From Procambarus clarkii (Eukaryota > Arthropoda > Malacostraca > Decapoda > Cambaridae): DNA of 64,000 bases. Shown piece after piece: positions 1-12,934 of the stretch. How positions within the stretch are numbered: the stretch's first letter is position 1; the number at the start of each line of letters is the position of its first letter. The translations under genes and the position numbers were made by a program. The stretch covers positions 18,467,776-18,531,775 of the forward strand of contig NC_091227.1 in NCBI RefSeq assembly GCF_040958095.1, given 5' to 3'. The notes under the pieces were generated by a model that saw only the letters and a program-made list of their open reading frames with translations, had not been told where the DNA came from and did no database searches.

Positions 1-2519
1 AGGAAATACACTCATTTGTCTCATTGATAACACTGCAAATGAGGAAAGTATCCACAAACAGGGAGCTGATGGCTCACAGTTGGTGAGTTCCAACTGAGGA
101 ACATTGAATGTGTCTCTGGCCATTGAGAAAGCTAGAAGATAAGCACTAACTGGAATTACTGAAAGGAAGGAGACACATTTAGTGAAAAACATTATTGAAA
201 AAATTTATGAAGTCTAGGTGCAGAGCTGGTCTTCACGCAAGAGACACTGTGGAAAGCAAACCAAATGACCACTGGTTCCTCAACATGGAATAGATTCCAC
301 AACAACAGTATTCCATGATATAGGCAAGAGATCAAGACTGAGCCCAAACTGGCGGTGTTGGGTTAATGCCCAAGGCAAGAAGACACACATATTTCTACAT
401 AAAACTACGGTACTGTACTGTATTTTCAATTTACACTCAATTCCATTATCCATTAATTTTCTGACATTAGCATTGTTTTGTTAATAAAATTTTGCACTGG
501 AATTTTCCAAAGTTAACAAATTTTCTTCACTTGAGAAAATATATAAAATGGAACAAAAGAGAGTTCCATTTTTATCCTTACTCTTTTCTAAGGGAAAAAG
601 TCACATATTACCTATAATTTGGATATGTATTGCCTTTTATATATTTTAATAATCCTCAAGTAATATTGTAAACAACTTATCTTGTATCTGTTTGTGATCC
701 TTGTTCACCAATTATATAATTTGTCTTTCCATTATTAATAGAGAAGGAGAACAGGCTCTTGCAAGATTATCTCGGATGATCCGTGGAATTGGTGATCCTC
801 TGATGGCTGCTTATGCACGAATGTATGTGTGCCGCATGGGCTTTGAGTTGCACCATCACTCACTCAATATATATCAGAGAGTATAGAAGATTTTCTGCAT
901 GCTCTGAAGCAGGTATGTTTTTGTGTACATGGCCTGTTTACTTGGGCTTATCTTAAAATAAGAGGCTGGCATTGGTCTCTTAATTCAGGTCTTTCAATGA
1001 TGCTTGTATGCATTCTTGTAATGCATACAAGCCAGTCCATGCCATCAAAGTAAAAATTAGGCGATTATGATCTACTTATTCTACAGGCATTTTAAAGTCG
1101 CATTCTTTCTTCAGTCTAGTATTAAAGCTTCTTAATTTTTAGACAAAATTAGTATAACTAATTTATTTTGTTAGTCAAAATGTTTACAATTCTAGGGACC
1201 TATGGCCAGAAGGAGAAGCAGACATGAATATGGGTGAGGATAAGGATTCTCTGGCCGTTCGTGTTTTTCTCTCCGCCGCTCAGGTGGATGATGCAGTGTC
1301 TGGCCAGCAGTGCCCCCCACCACGTCCTGCAGGTAAGCCATATTGTGAATGGCAACACTACTGGGAAGCACAGTGTAATGACGGCTTCTTTAGGAATTAC
1401 CAACTTCAAGGGGAGTCAAGCTGGTTTACTATATTTATGCAAAAGCATACCGTTTGTGGTAGAAAATCTCTGGTTAAATTTCATATTATAGCTGCAAATA
1501 GATTAAACTATTTTAAAGAGCAAATTAAGTAAAATGTCATTGATGAGAACATTTTAATGAATTCCTGGCTAATAATAATGATGAAACTGGATTTAACTGA
1601 ATTGTACCCAAAGCACAACTTTTGCTAAAAGGTTAGACTAAAAAGTGTCGGGTTGTAACGCATTAAGAAATTCCATGCACAACTTCCCTGTGGTCTACTA
1701 TCCCTCGAAGAAGGCTTAGGTAACAATGAGGATTTTCTTGGGCAGGTTTCACAATAATTTTAGCCCAGAAGTTACAGTATGAAATGAAAAAAGTGGGGCA
1801 TTAGGTACACTAGATTCAAGCATTGTTGCTTTTAGATTATGTTACTGGTCAACCTAATATATAACAATCTGAAATCTTCTGATGGAACTATAACATGCAA
1901 GGCTTTACAACCCAAAATGAAATGAGAAATTATATTTCTCTGATACAACCTTTGGAGCTAGGCATTATATATACTTTAAAAAGGTATTAATGTAATTATG
2001 TGTTGGTATTTGAAGTGGAGGATGATTAGTGTATAGAGATAGGTAAAGAGCAGCAAAACATTGAGAATATTATAAAGATAAACGGTTAAATTGACTACTA
2101 GGAAAAGCTTTGGAAATAGATCAAGGTAACAGCTCTAAAGTGGACCTTGGATAGGTTCCTAAAACTTCTGTCCCAGCTCAGGAGTCTGAATGTGAAGGCT
2201 TTGAGGTAGAAATCTTTTGAATGTTTGTTCACAGATGTTGGCGAGGAAATTACCTGACAATGCAAGAGAAAGGTTAGACTTATGCAAATGTCCCAGGTTT
2301 TGTATTTTGACACCAGTTCATTTTCTGGCAGTGTGCAGGAGAATGAACTGGTTCACAAGAAAAAGAAGCTAAAATACATACCTTAAATAATGAAAGGATT
2401 ATTGTAAGTTTATGGAACTGATGATCTGTAGAATGGTTTGTTTTTGGCATTTAAAGTACATGCGAGGGCTTTCTGTCAAGTTGATTAGATCAGGTAGGCA
2501 ACAAACTCTATAGCTAAAG

Positions 2520-2715
2520 CAGGACTAGGGGGCAGGACCTGGTGGGACCTTGTAGGTGGAATCAAAAAGGTCTTGAGGTAGTCTAGTAGGAACTCAGAGG
2601 TAGGGTCTAGTAAGGACTCAAGGGCACAATCTAGTAGGGATATGGGTAATATTTAGTAGGACTCAGGTAGGACCTAGTAGGAACCTGGGGCTAGGATCTA
2701 GAAGGGTTTTCTGAT
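2520..2715 (+). repeat. Imperfect tandem array, GGACCTAGTAGG-like
   Basis: About seven diverged units of roughly 25 bp contain variants of tctagtaggaactcaggg, lying in the intron-11 equivalent. The same array is at 46630-46830 in the main gene copy. Confidence 0.6.
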
Positions 2716-4494
2716 TACATGGTAATCAGCGCATACATGTAAACACACTTGGGTGTATGCAATCAGTGTCGGAAAAATTGTTCTCTGAGCACAACTTTGT
2801 GAATACTTCAGACTTACATTTTGGTAAGGAGAATTGTTTAACTATATATCTGTTATTTTTCAGAACCTTTATACTGGAATAAAGTAGTAAATGTAGCTAC
2901 AATGTAGGTGCTAAATGATGGATTATTTGTGGAATTATATACTTAATTGCATAGTAGAATGTTAAACTTCATGAGGTGGTAAATAATAAAGTGGTGTATT
3001 TATTATCAGAGTGTCCTTCGTCAGTGTGAGGGAGGAGAGGGCTTGGGTCAGAATTTACTTGTTTCTTGCCGTGCTCACCACGTTTCCTAACCACTTCGTA
3101 GCCTCGCAGGCACTTCCTCTCACCCACCTTATAGCTGGTTGTTCCTCTCCAGGTTAGTGTGCTTACCATATACTAACACCATTTCATGGTCTGTGTCAGT
3201 TTGATTGGAAGATCATCTTTACCAACAACTTTTATATTTGCACATTACAGCCTGTAGACACTGCCATTCCTGGAGGAGTTCCCCATGTAAAACCATCCAT
3301 AGACCTATTAATGTATCCTTAGGTGGTAAAAATGTTTTGATATACACTGTAAAATGTAGTAAAGTTTACTGACGAACTATGAACGCAGTAATGTAGAATA
3401 CAAGATTTTTCTTAACTTACAAAGTCGTAGATGAGCAGAATTCCAGAATAAGTGGCATGTACGAAGAACACAGGCAAACTTAAACCGAATTATTATAAGA
3501 TGTGCAATTATGACATGATTTTGTTCTATTAAGCGGCAAAAACACCTAGATATTGTGTTATTTACCCAATAGTACCAAATACCAAAAAAAACTCCTTTTC
3601 CAAAAATCTCAATTGATTAGGTGGAGGGTGATTGCATTGTACAGTATACAATATTATATAACAACAGAGTTGAGTAATATTAAAACTTGATATTTCAGGT
3701 AAAGTTGAGCATGAACTGTTATCAGCCCTCGGTGGGTGTGTGAACCAAGCTGCTCCTCCCCAGCACCAGCAGCTCCCACTTCTGAACGCTGTGTGGAAGC
3801 TCATCGCTCGTATACCTCGAACCAAGGATTACCTCTCTACTGCTGGCATATGGCTGGAGTATACTGCTAAGCACTTTACAGTAAAGCCCTTTAAAGTTTT
3901 GGGTCTGATAATCAATAGTATGAGGTAGAATATCTTGTTAATTTTTGCAATTTCATCCATAGGTTGTACAATACTTGTACTCTAATTGGTATTAGTTGGC
4001 TGCCAACTAACACCAAATTACATTCTGGCATCTTTGAGAACACTACAAAACATACAATATACTGCCCAAGCCATCATGGAAACATCAGAGTGGCAAACAG
4101 CTACAATGGGCCTACTGGCCCATAAGTGTGGTGTTTCACCTTCACCTTTGTCATGGGGTTGTGATACTTGTTGTGGTATACTCAATGTAAACCTACCACT
4201 AGACTGTGCTCCAGGGTTGCCTTATTCATTTCAAACATACATTCTAGCAAGCCCTCCAAGGGGGTTGGGTCAAGGCCCAGCCCATAGGGAAAGTATTCCC
4301 ACAAATTGACCTGCTTTTGGATGTGATAGACCCCACACTTGACAAAAGGAATAACTAGTATGTATACTTACGTTTTATTAATCCCAGAATCCTTTCCACG
4401 ACAAACTGGCACTGCCTGTTCACATTACGAGTTTAGTAGTTTTTATGTTTATTTAATGCAGGCTTGGTTACAACGGTTGGTTGCAATATAGTGA

Positions 4495-4840
4495 TGTGTC
4501 TGCGGTCTATCCCTGTGCCCACGACGTTCGTAAGTTCGTCGTAGGCATAAGGTGGTTGTTTTGGGATTCCTACCTTTCTGGGTGCGTGACCTAGTAGCTG
4601 GCAGACATAGACTACTTCCAACTACACCGGGGGGGGGGGGGGCTATAGGCCATTGCTCCTCGTGTCTCTCTTGAGGGCCCAGGTTCTGGCACTGGTCCCC
4701 GGTAGGCTTAGAACTCCATCGATTGACTGTTGCCATGGTCTAATATATACACATCAGCCTGGTATAGCTCCGGGAAGCCTCTGGGTCTCACCCAGAAAAT
4801 GGTGTTTCATTACATTCAACACTTTTGTTTTTGTTTGGTA
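4495..4840 (+). mobile_element. DIRS-type retroelement fossil, 3' end (duplicate block)
   Basis: The stretch at 4499-4535 translates to a tyrosine-recombinase-like segment containing H-D-V-R, the HxxR box of DIRS recombinases. It is followed by the family's right-hand terminal repeat, which ends in an AAAATGG-ttTCATTACATTCAA-like tail. Only the 3' end of the element is here, and it is a degenerate relic. A poly-G run near 4629 differs in length from the copy at 48750. Confidence 0.6.
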
Positions 4841-6035
4841 CCAACTCTCTCATTGTAACTTATACATTCTGGGTAAACCTCAGAACATAGTATGGTAATT
4901 TTTCAAATATTGAACTTAAGATTATACATGTAATAAATGAACATAAATTCCATGGATCTTTATTTCTGAACAGTATTACTTAGTTCTCCTACCACTTCCC
5001 AACCATGAATAGATTTGTATTCACTAATGGCAAAGATGAGAATAAACATTACCATTTATTTGTTCATGGGGGAAAAATTGTGGAGATGCAAGTCATGTGT
5101 ATCATTTGAACGTGTCATTATGTAAGAATGTAAACCAAACTGTGCATAAACATGCAGAAATCTGTGCCGGCTTAATGTTGGGAACCCAGTGCTTCCATGT
5201 AATAAAGTTTTAAAGTGACTACAGTGCCAACTATGCAGATAGTAAATGACTCGAATACAAACTTTGTTGGATAGTGAGAGTTGATTACACAATGTGTGTA
5301 AATTATTTATAGTTTTGCTCATCTGAAGCATTTTCTTTACAGTCAGTTGAAGTTACACCCTGCTTGGAGATGTTCTGAAACATGTTGGGGCAGATGGGAG
5401 CCGTGACCAGGCTCATTATCCTGCACTCCTGGCTCTGGTGTCTACTGCTCTTACCAACTCCACCGATCCTCACTCACTCTTCTCCATGGTGTGTCTCTTG
5501 GTATTATATAATTTAAATTATAGCTTGGCATAACACTGTCCTCAATATATTGTATATGTATTTTCAGAGATGTCTGATTCTAAAAATGGAAAGCTATATG
5601 GGATAAAACATTGAGGCCATCCCATGTATGGCCTTATCTAAAGTACTGTATTCAAAACTTTGTAATAATGTAGCTCTTTAAACTAAAATTGTTTTGCATT
5701 TCATTTTGTAGTAAAAATTATTTTTCTACAATTCTGGAAACATTAAACACTTTTGATAGGTTAAACAATCCAGCACCAGGGAGTTGAACAAGATTGTTTA
5801 ATTTAGCAGTTATTTAAGCTTGTGTTTTATTGTTTCAGAAACACTTTGTGGGTCTACTGAATGTGTTTTCAACGAGACAGTGTGAGTGCAGGTGATGGAG
5901 TGACACGCGGAGTGGTTGAAGCACTGCTCTCTCACCACCCGGGCAACTTCACAGACCCAACCTTAGTGCAACACCTTCTTACTCTTTGTGGTGCACTCCA
6001 CGACTCCATTAAGTAAGCAACTGATATTTCTGTGG

Positions 6036-6190
6036 AGAAGCCCTGCTGGCTCCCTGGAGATATTGGACTGATATTAGCTAATATTAGTACAGGGCTTCAG
6101 TCATATGGAGTTGTCATGCTACCGGGGACCAGTCACCGAACATTTTCCCCCTCAGAGAGGTGAAGGGAGGCTGACGGCTTCAACAGTGTC
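6036..6190 (+). mobile_element. DIRS terminal-repeat fragment (duplicate block)
   Basis: A solo piece resembles the left terminal repeat seen at 27748 and 56745 (CTCCCT-ggagatat, then ACCGGGGACCA, then CTCAGAGAGG). It starts about 25 bases after the exon-15 donor equivalent. No coding part is attached. Confidence 0.55.
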
Positions 6191-7754
6191 AGTTTGGACA
6201 GCTAGACAAGAGTAATGCTTCCAAGATCAGGGTGCATGTTATCGAGTGAAGGTCCTTCTATGCGGGGCATTCCTTACCAACAATTTCACCTTCTCCAGAA
6301 TCACTTTAGTTGTGGAAGTCACTTCTGTGCTAGAGCAGCACTCTAAAGGTTCTCCATCAATAATATATTTGAATAGGGGGCTTAATATAGTAGGAACTTG
6401 AAACTGTATCTATGCTGAGGGCACTTCAATAGTGTGGCAGTATTCAGAAGGGTTTTACGTGAACACTGTGGTAAAACAATCAACATTAATTTACAAACTT
6501 GCCTCTAATCTACAGGGAGCTTGCATTACTTTGAGTGGTGTCATTAAAGTTACTATCGCTTTATAGAGAGACTGGATGCCTCTCTGACCTGATCATATGG
6601 TTTCTTGTGGACAATCCTGTCTAATACTTTAGACAACCACTCATAGACACTGCTTTCCTATCCAGTTGTAAGGGAAAAATTGCGAGTTTTCTCTGGACAC
6701 TTGGGGTCGTAAATGACACGCACAATCAGCAAACAGTAATGACCTGCCAAGTTGACAGTCACTCTAGCATGAATACTAAATGCATTGTATGTGTAACATA
6801 CACATTCACTCTTGACAGGTTGAATAATTGTGATTCCACACAGATAATCACTTCTTTACCCTCATTCTGTCTGTACACTCAAATCTCCACCTGTTGCAGG
6901 TGTTTAACACGGTGAGTAAGCCTTCGCCTGATCAGCAATTGGCGTGAAGATAGACAATAAACCAGTGACACTTGGAGTTTGTACTTAAAATAATGCTTGC
7001 CTCAATCATTTATACACCCTCTTATACACAATGTTTGTTGCTGTGAGGGAAAGTCGATGAGAACCTTGCAGGTGGTACGAGTCTTGGTGCCCACAGGGGC
7101 TGTGGCTCAAGAAGCATTAAGAGTCCTTAGCTCAGAAAAAATGTAGAATTTATGTGCTTTGTTTACAGTGAAATATACTTTTTTTTGTTATTTCCAGTGC
7201 TTTAACAACAGATGATGAGAGGCGACAATTGTCCCAGCTGATTATATCTTTATTCGGCAAGTTAATTTTGGACGGGATTTTGAGCAGCAATTAGATTTTT
7301 ATGTAAATGCTCGCGCCGCCTTCTCCAACCTTGACCCAGTGCTGGTTTCTCTTGTACAGGTAAATTTAGAGAAGTAATATACAATGCTGTATAATCGAAG
7401 TGACCTTAATACTATGTTACAACTCATCTTCCAATATTAATAGCACCTACAGCTATTATAGGGTAGAATGTACAAAATATGTACTGCTGTACCCCCAAAA
7501 AGTTCATATTTTATACTATTAGAATTCTAAATGGCATAAAAATAAATCAAATAGTATCCATAATCCTCACCTAATCTGTCAAAGGCCTAAATAAGCAATT
7601 TTTTGCCTAACATATACAATCTTGTGTCAAATTTTGTACTGGACTAAGCCAAGAAAAGTTAGATTTGGTTGTTGTCTTCATTCTCTATCACTCTACAAAA
7701 TTTATAGAAGAAAACATGGACTTTTGTGCATGTGCTACAGTGCATATTTATACT

Positions 7755-7895
7755 TCTATCCATAGTAACACTGGGTACTTCCTTCCATAGTAGCACCAGG
7801 TATTTTCCATCCATAGTAACATTATGTACTTCCATAGTAATGCTAAGTACAGTACTTCCATTCATAGTAACACTAGGTACTGTACTTCCATCCTA
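7755..7895 (+). repeat. Minisatellite, CCATAGTAACACTAGGTACT units
   Basis: About five imperfect units of 25-30 bp lie in the intron-16 equivalent. The allelic array is at 51888-52015. Confidence 0.6.
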
Positions 7896-8689
7896 GTATA
7901 ATGGTATTTGTGGATAAGAAATACCAGTCATGAGTCAATATTTATTAAGGGCAACTTTAGGTGTAAGAGCTTTGACAACTCTTGTTATTAATGGTTATCT
8001 GTAAATAATCTCGCTTCCGGAATGTTTGCTCTACTGGTCTCACTCATTTAGTTAAGTGTGTTAGTCTTAGAATAAGGTATTTCTTAGTACTGAGTGGTAT
8101 TTTTAGGAGCTGTTTTATGGTAACATTTAATGAAAATTGGTGAATGTATTAGGAAATTTACATTGAATTGGCTAATTTTTATGATATAGCCAATTATATT
8201 TACCACAGGACAATATTATATATTCTCTGCTATAGTTGGACCTTGCAGTGAAAGATAAAATGGTAGAATTTAATAACAGATGATATTTTGCTTATAAAAT
8301 GTTCAGCAAATCTAATCTATATCTGATAAAATAGTTACAGGCAAAATAATACTTTTTATTAAAGTCTACCCTCCTGGTGTTTCTCCATCATTGTCAGTAA
8401 TTTGTGTTCCTCACTACCTGGTTATACTTCAGTTTTGATATGCTGTGTTTCAGTGTGTGTGTCAACTAGCAATGGCAACTTGGAAAGTGATGCACGGCCA
8501 ACACTCTGGCAAGACAGGCTCATTTGTTCGTGCGTGTGCTGCGTACTGCTTCATTACAGTGCCTTCATTAGCTTCCTCCGTGATGCGCCTCAAACTCTAC
8601 CTTCTCTCAGGGACTGTAGCATTATTAAATAACTGCTTAGGCCAAGGTAAATATTTCCTGATTATATCTGAACTTTCATTGCATTGATT

Positions 8690-9345
8690 GTAAACAAACA
8701 CCTTTTTCTGGTTGGGCCTCGTGACTCTATGGTCCCGTTTCCCCACCTTTCAAGGTTTGTCAGTGAGCTTTTTCTGTGCTCCAGACCGAGCTGTTGACAT
8801 GGGGAGTCGGGGCTCCTAGTGATGTTGCCACCTGGTGATGGCAACCTGTAATTAGTGCTTTTGACCTAATTGCTTGGATAGTCAGTGAAGTCATTTGTTG
8901 CTTTGTTTCTCTTCTATCTGTGAACCTTGTGGTTGTTTTACTACGCTTACTTTCTGGATGTTTCCTTGGTGAAGGTGATCATAACAATTCTCTCCTCCCT
9001 GAGCCTCTGTGAGAGGGGTGCAGGTTCTGGCTCTGGGGCCAGATTCACCAAAGCAGTTATGCAAGCACTTACGAACATGTACATCTTTCGCCAATCTCTG
9101 ACAGCTTTGGTTACATTTATTAAACAGTTTACAAGAATGAAAACTTGCAAAATCAACTGTTTAATGATTGAAGCAAAGCCGCCAAAGATTGAGAAAAGAT
9201 GTACAGGTTCATAAGTGCTTGCATAACTGCTTCGTGAATCTGGCCTCTGGTCTCCTGTAGGCCATTAAGGACTCGTGATGTGACTTGTGTGTGACTAGGA
9301 GCCACTGAGGTCCGACCAGAAAGAGGCGTTATTACATTCAACGCT
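8690..9345 (+). mobile_element. Divergent DIRS-like relic with a nested MITE (duplicate block)
   Basis: The right part (9250-9345) has the ACTAGGAGCCACTGAGG and TTACATTCAAC signature of the DIRS right terminus. The left part (about 8700-9030) is GC-richer than the intron and includes CTCCCTGAGCCTCTGTGAG. A palindromic DNA element at 9037-9245 is inserted into it. The left boundary is uncertain. Confidence 0.4.
9037..9245. mobile_element. MITE with long terminal inverted repeats (duplicate block)
   Basis: A palindromic element of about 209 bp starts GGCCAGATTCAC and ends in the reverse complement (GTGAATCTGGCC). The arms extend about 90 bp inward. It is flanked by TCTGG on both sides (9032-9036 and 9246-9250), a probable 5-bp target duplication. 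There is no coding capacity, and the superfamily is unknown. Confidence 0.75.
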
Positions 9346-10052
9346 GGTATTTTTTTTTTTACTTTCTATTGGCACCACTTATCCTGTTTAGCAGGAATTT
9401 CCATACCGAGTGCTTAGCTAATCCATTGCAACCAACATCAATTGAGATGGAATCCTTTTTAATTACATTCAATTTCCTAGATGACCAAACCCTGTTAGAA
9501 AAGGAATTCACTGTTGTTGATAAAATCATACTTAACATGACTGACAGTGTGACATGTACATTGTCAAAAATGCATATGATACTTATGTCCTTTCCAGTAC
9601 ATATGTAACACAAATCAGTAGCTAAAAATTCAGCTTAAGTTACTGTCCAAATTAGCTGGACATTTTCATGTATTGTATAATAATTCATATTTCCAGGAGA
9701 TGCCTGCATGAAAGCTGCTATCAGAGAGGTGTTGGAAGTTGAAGGCTCTGCAGAAACGGGCCCAACCCCTGATGTTCTGGCGGTTGTTGGTTGGCAACTT
9801 AGCTTCTACCCTAGTTGCTACACCAGATCCCCCTGATGCCTCTCCACCACTGTACTTGCTTCGTGGTCTTACTAATGCTTTACGATCCAACTCTTGGCAA
9901 AAAGATACAGACATTCAAGCTGTCTTGTCAATTTCATTACTCCATGCTCTCTCTGCTGCATCTCAGGACACTTTACCTTACCATATTCACTCGGGTAAAT
10001 TTTAATATTGTTTTATTGTCAGTATCAGTTTCTGCTTTTATATATATGTATA

Positions 10053-10159
10053 TGTCCCCTTCCATTGTTGTTGTTGTTGTTAAAGACTCGCTACCTGGAA
10101 CAAAAATTCCAAGCAACACGGGCTGTGGTGAGCTCGTAGATAGTTATTGTCCCCTTCCA
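10053..10159 (-). mobile_element. SINE-like insertion with 12-bp target duplication, absent from the other copy
   Basis: The 83-bp body at 10065-10147 is flanked by identical TGTCCCCTTCCA direct repeats (10053-10064 and 10148-10159). The other copy (54172-54182) has a single TGTCCCTTCCA and no insert. Read on the minus strand the element ends in an (AAC)n tail, and its core matches 15612-15705 and 35440-35560 (GCACGGGCTATAGTGAGC). It is a short retroposed sequence that separates the two copies. Confidence 0.85.
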
Positions 10160-10835
10160 GAAATGTGTGTAGGAAAGTTTGAAGTTAGAAAGTCTTCTCT
10201 TGAAATGGCAGTTTGTGTTCCAAATGATGAGTAACATGGATATTTATACTAAAATAATTTTTGTATTCAGTGATAATAATTATTAATTAACTGGTGTATG
10301 CCCTACCTTGCTAAGTATAGTTGAAAATTAATAATACACGCAGAAAAGGGGAAAAAATTCCTAACTTGACACTATTATATTAATATAAATACAATGTTTT
10401 TTTTATTTCAGTGGAGGGTAATGACTCACTGTACGGAGGAGATTCACAAGTACAGCAAGAAGCAGAGCAACTTTGTACAGCAATATTACATAATATTCTC
10501 TCTTATATGCAGGTATGGTAATAACAACACACTCTGATATTTATGGAAATAAATAATGTGATAAAAGGACTGAAATTGGTAAGATAAATATTGAATGATG
10601 AGCAAGGTGAGGACACTAGGACAAAGTGTGCATGTGAAACTGGCTTTACAAGAGTACAATCTGGGTTTAAATATAGGACATGGAGTTTGGAAGAGGGAGT
10701 GAAATTAAATATGAAGCATCAAAGGGTGGAGGTATAGTAAGCTGCAATTTAATTATGAGTAAGTGTATGTTAGCTTGAATGCCTTGTTCAAGGCAACTGT
10801 GGTTCCATCACAGAGGAATACACTTCTCTGTGTTA

Positions 10836-10985
10836 GTACTGTATTCCTCAGTGCTAGTGATGCACTCCAAGGAGCTAGTGCTATACTCATTGTGCTAGTG
10901 CTGCATTCGTCGGTGCTAGTGCTAAACTCTTCAGAGATAGCACTACACCCCTTGGTGCTAGTACAGTACTGCATTCTTCGGTTCT
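10836..10985 (+). repeat. 21-bp minisatellite (short allele)
   Basis: Units of GTGCTAGTGCTGCACTCCTC type repeat every 21 bp. This copy has one unit fewer than 54866-55030. Confidence 0.7.
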
Positions 10986-12699
10986 AGCATAAGTTAGAAA
11001 AAAGTGCATATATCTAATGAATTTTAGTCTTTATAAATGTTGATCTAGTGTACTAGTGTATTTCCTTGATACTCTCCCAACATTGCAGAATTAAAAGTTA
11101 ACCCAGAAATCCAATTTGTTATTTATTATTATTTATACTGTATCATCTGTATATAACACTGCATGGGCAAAAATTCTTGCACTGACAAAAATTTATGTCT
11201 GTAGTGAAAAGTTGCAATTATCCTCATTTTAGGGAAATAATTATAATTATATGACAGAGCCTAACTGGAATTCACGAGAAACGTTGTGGAACGCTGGCCC
11301 TGACGTTGTTGTGGTGTATAGTGACATGGTGCGACCTCACCCAACCCCAGATGATGAAAGTGGCCTCTCAGATGTGGTCATTGGTGCTTAAACATAGTCA
11401 TCCAGAAAGTGTGGTTAGTATTAACTATGTTCCTTACTATGTCATGATATTGTGTGAAGTATGTTATTGACCTGTGTTCCATACTCTATGATATGTAAAG
11501 TGTATTATCTATACATTAACATCAGATACTTACATGGATAGAAAAAACTAGATAAGAATAGGTGCAGCTAAGTTGCATGAAATGGTAGTTCCAACCCTAA
11601 TTTATGGTTGCAACACTTTGGTATTGTATGAATGAGAAAACATACAACTCTGAACAGTAGAAATAGATAATCTGAGAAGCATTATCTACATTTACTATTA
11701 TGAGAATAGATAAAAAATGAAAAGCTCATGGAGATGGAGAGTGCAACTATCAGTTAACTATAATATTGAGTAGAGTAATTGAAATCTGAGGATATGGGCA
11801 TACTGAACAAATGGTTAGACTGATGAAGCGAGTGTATTAGTGAACTTGAGATGAGGAGAGGAAAGCTTGGAAAAGTGGACAGGCCCAGTGATTATACAAG
11901 GCAGTGGTAAGTGAGTATTAACAACACACAAGGGACAATGCTGGGTGGAAGTGATCTGTAAGGAGGTGTACTGACAAATCATTTGAAGCCTTTTATACCT
12001 GGTCTTGTGAAGCAGTTGGGCACTGATATGGATGATTGTTGGAAAGCAATTGTGCTTGTGTGTGATGCTATATACAGTGAATGATACACTGAATGAAAAA
12101 ATAATGTTTTCTCTTTTCATATATGTAACCTACTTTCACAATATTGATCTCTTTTTCTCTTCAGGCCAGTGCCTTCCTGCCCCCATGAAAGTGGAGACTG
12201 GGTAACATGAACTTGAAGCAAAGTGCTATGATAACCACTTGAAATTATTTATTTTCATTGCTTATCAAGCTAACAATTAATTTTTTTATGTAGATGTGCA
12301 CTGCATACATTCCTACCCTTCAAGTTCTTGTCCAAGTATTAAATATAAGGCACATCTTGAGTTAATTACAACATTAAGATTTCAGTGCACTTCATGGTAA
12401 CAGCTGCAGTTACCCGGTCTCCTTGGTTATGAAGCATAGTTGCTGTTTTTGTTTGGAGAGATACATGTGCTTTCTTCACACTTGAATCCCTAACTGATTT
12501 GATGACATCTTTTCTAGGTTCAAGCGAGGGACTGGATATCAAGACGTTCTGTTCAGTATAAAGATGGAAGCCTGGCTCAGCTAGTTAGACAGTGCTAGGT
12601 ATAGAAACTAGTACAATGTCTATATAATTTATGAAGGTAATAATGCAGTTAGTGATACTTTAAGATCATTTGCAATGAAATTTGATCTTTTCTGGGAAG

Positions 12700-12934
12700 G
12701 GGGGCCTCTTCAGCTCCCCGGAGTTATCCGGGCTGATATAAATGTATTAGACCCTGGCATTAGTCAAGCGAATAGAGTTCTAGGCCTACCAGGGACCACG
12801 AGCCAGAACCTGGGCCCCCCTCAGAAAGGCACAAAGAGCAATGGTCTATAGAAACCGGTTTCCCTTCTTCCCTGTTCCAAGATGCAGATTTCCCAGGTCG
12901 TCTGCAGGGTTATTCGGTCCAGCCAGCCTGCGGT
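12700..12934 (+). mobile_element. DIRS relic cut by the assembly gap
   Basis: Left terminal repeat and the start of the recombinase-like part of the element seen whole at 56745-57840. The contig ends inside it at the gap. Confidence 0.65.

Larger units (their letters stand above)
742..12598 (+). pseudogene. Second, frame-broken copy of VPS35L exons 10-21
   Basis: Twelve exons match exons 10-21 of the gene at 23422-56650: 742-912, 1196-1332, 3010-3152, 3699-3880, 5343-5488, 5839-6012, 7198-7359, 8454-8646, 9697-9994, 10412-10512, 11258-11413 and 12518-12598. Five are intact (the ones starting at 3699, 8454, 10412, 11258 and 12518). The other seven carry eight one-base indels: loss of a G near 847, extra C near 1200, extra T near 1266, extra T near 3066, loss of an A near 5354, extra T near 5868, loss of a T near 7250 and extra G near 9780. 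All AG acceptors, GT donors and the final TAG are preserved, which argues for consensus errors, not decay. Exon 10 also differs by one Ser-to-Ala codon. Exons 1-9 are absent here. Confidence 0.85.
1..12934 (+). repeat. Duplicate of 44115-56986 (likely retained haplotig)
   Basis: The whole stretch aligns colinearly, in the same orientation, with 44115-56986. Introns, exons and embedded repeats all match with scattered substitutions and many single-base indels. It ends abruptly at the 500-N gap, at the base equivalent to 56986. Its left end lies at or before the window start. Conserved splice sites together with homopolymer indels suggest an unpolished allelic contig rather than an old duplication. 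A true head-to-tail partial gene duplication cannot be excluded from sequence alone. Confidence 0.9.
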
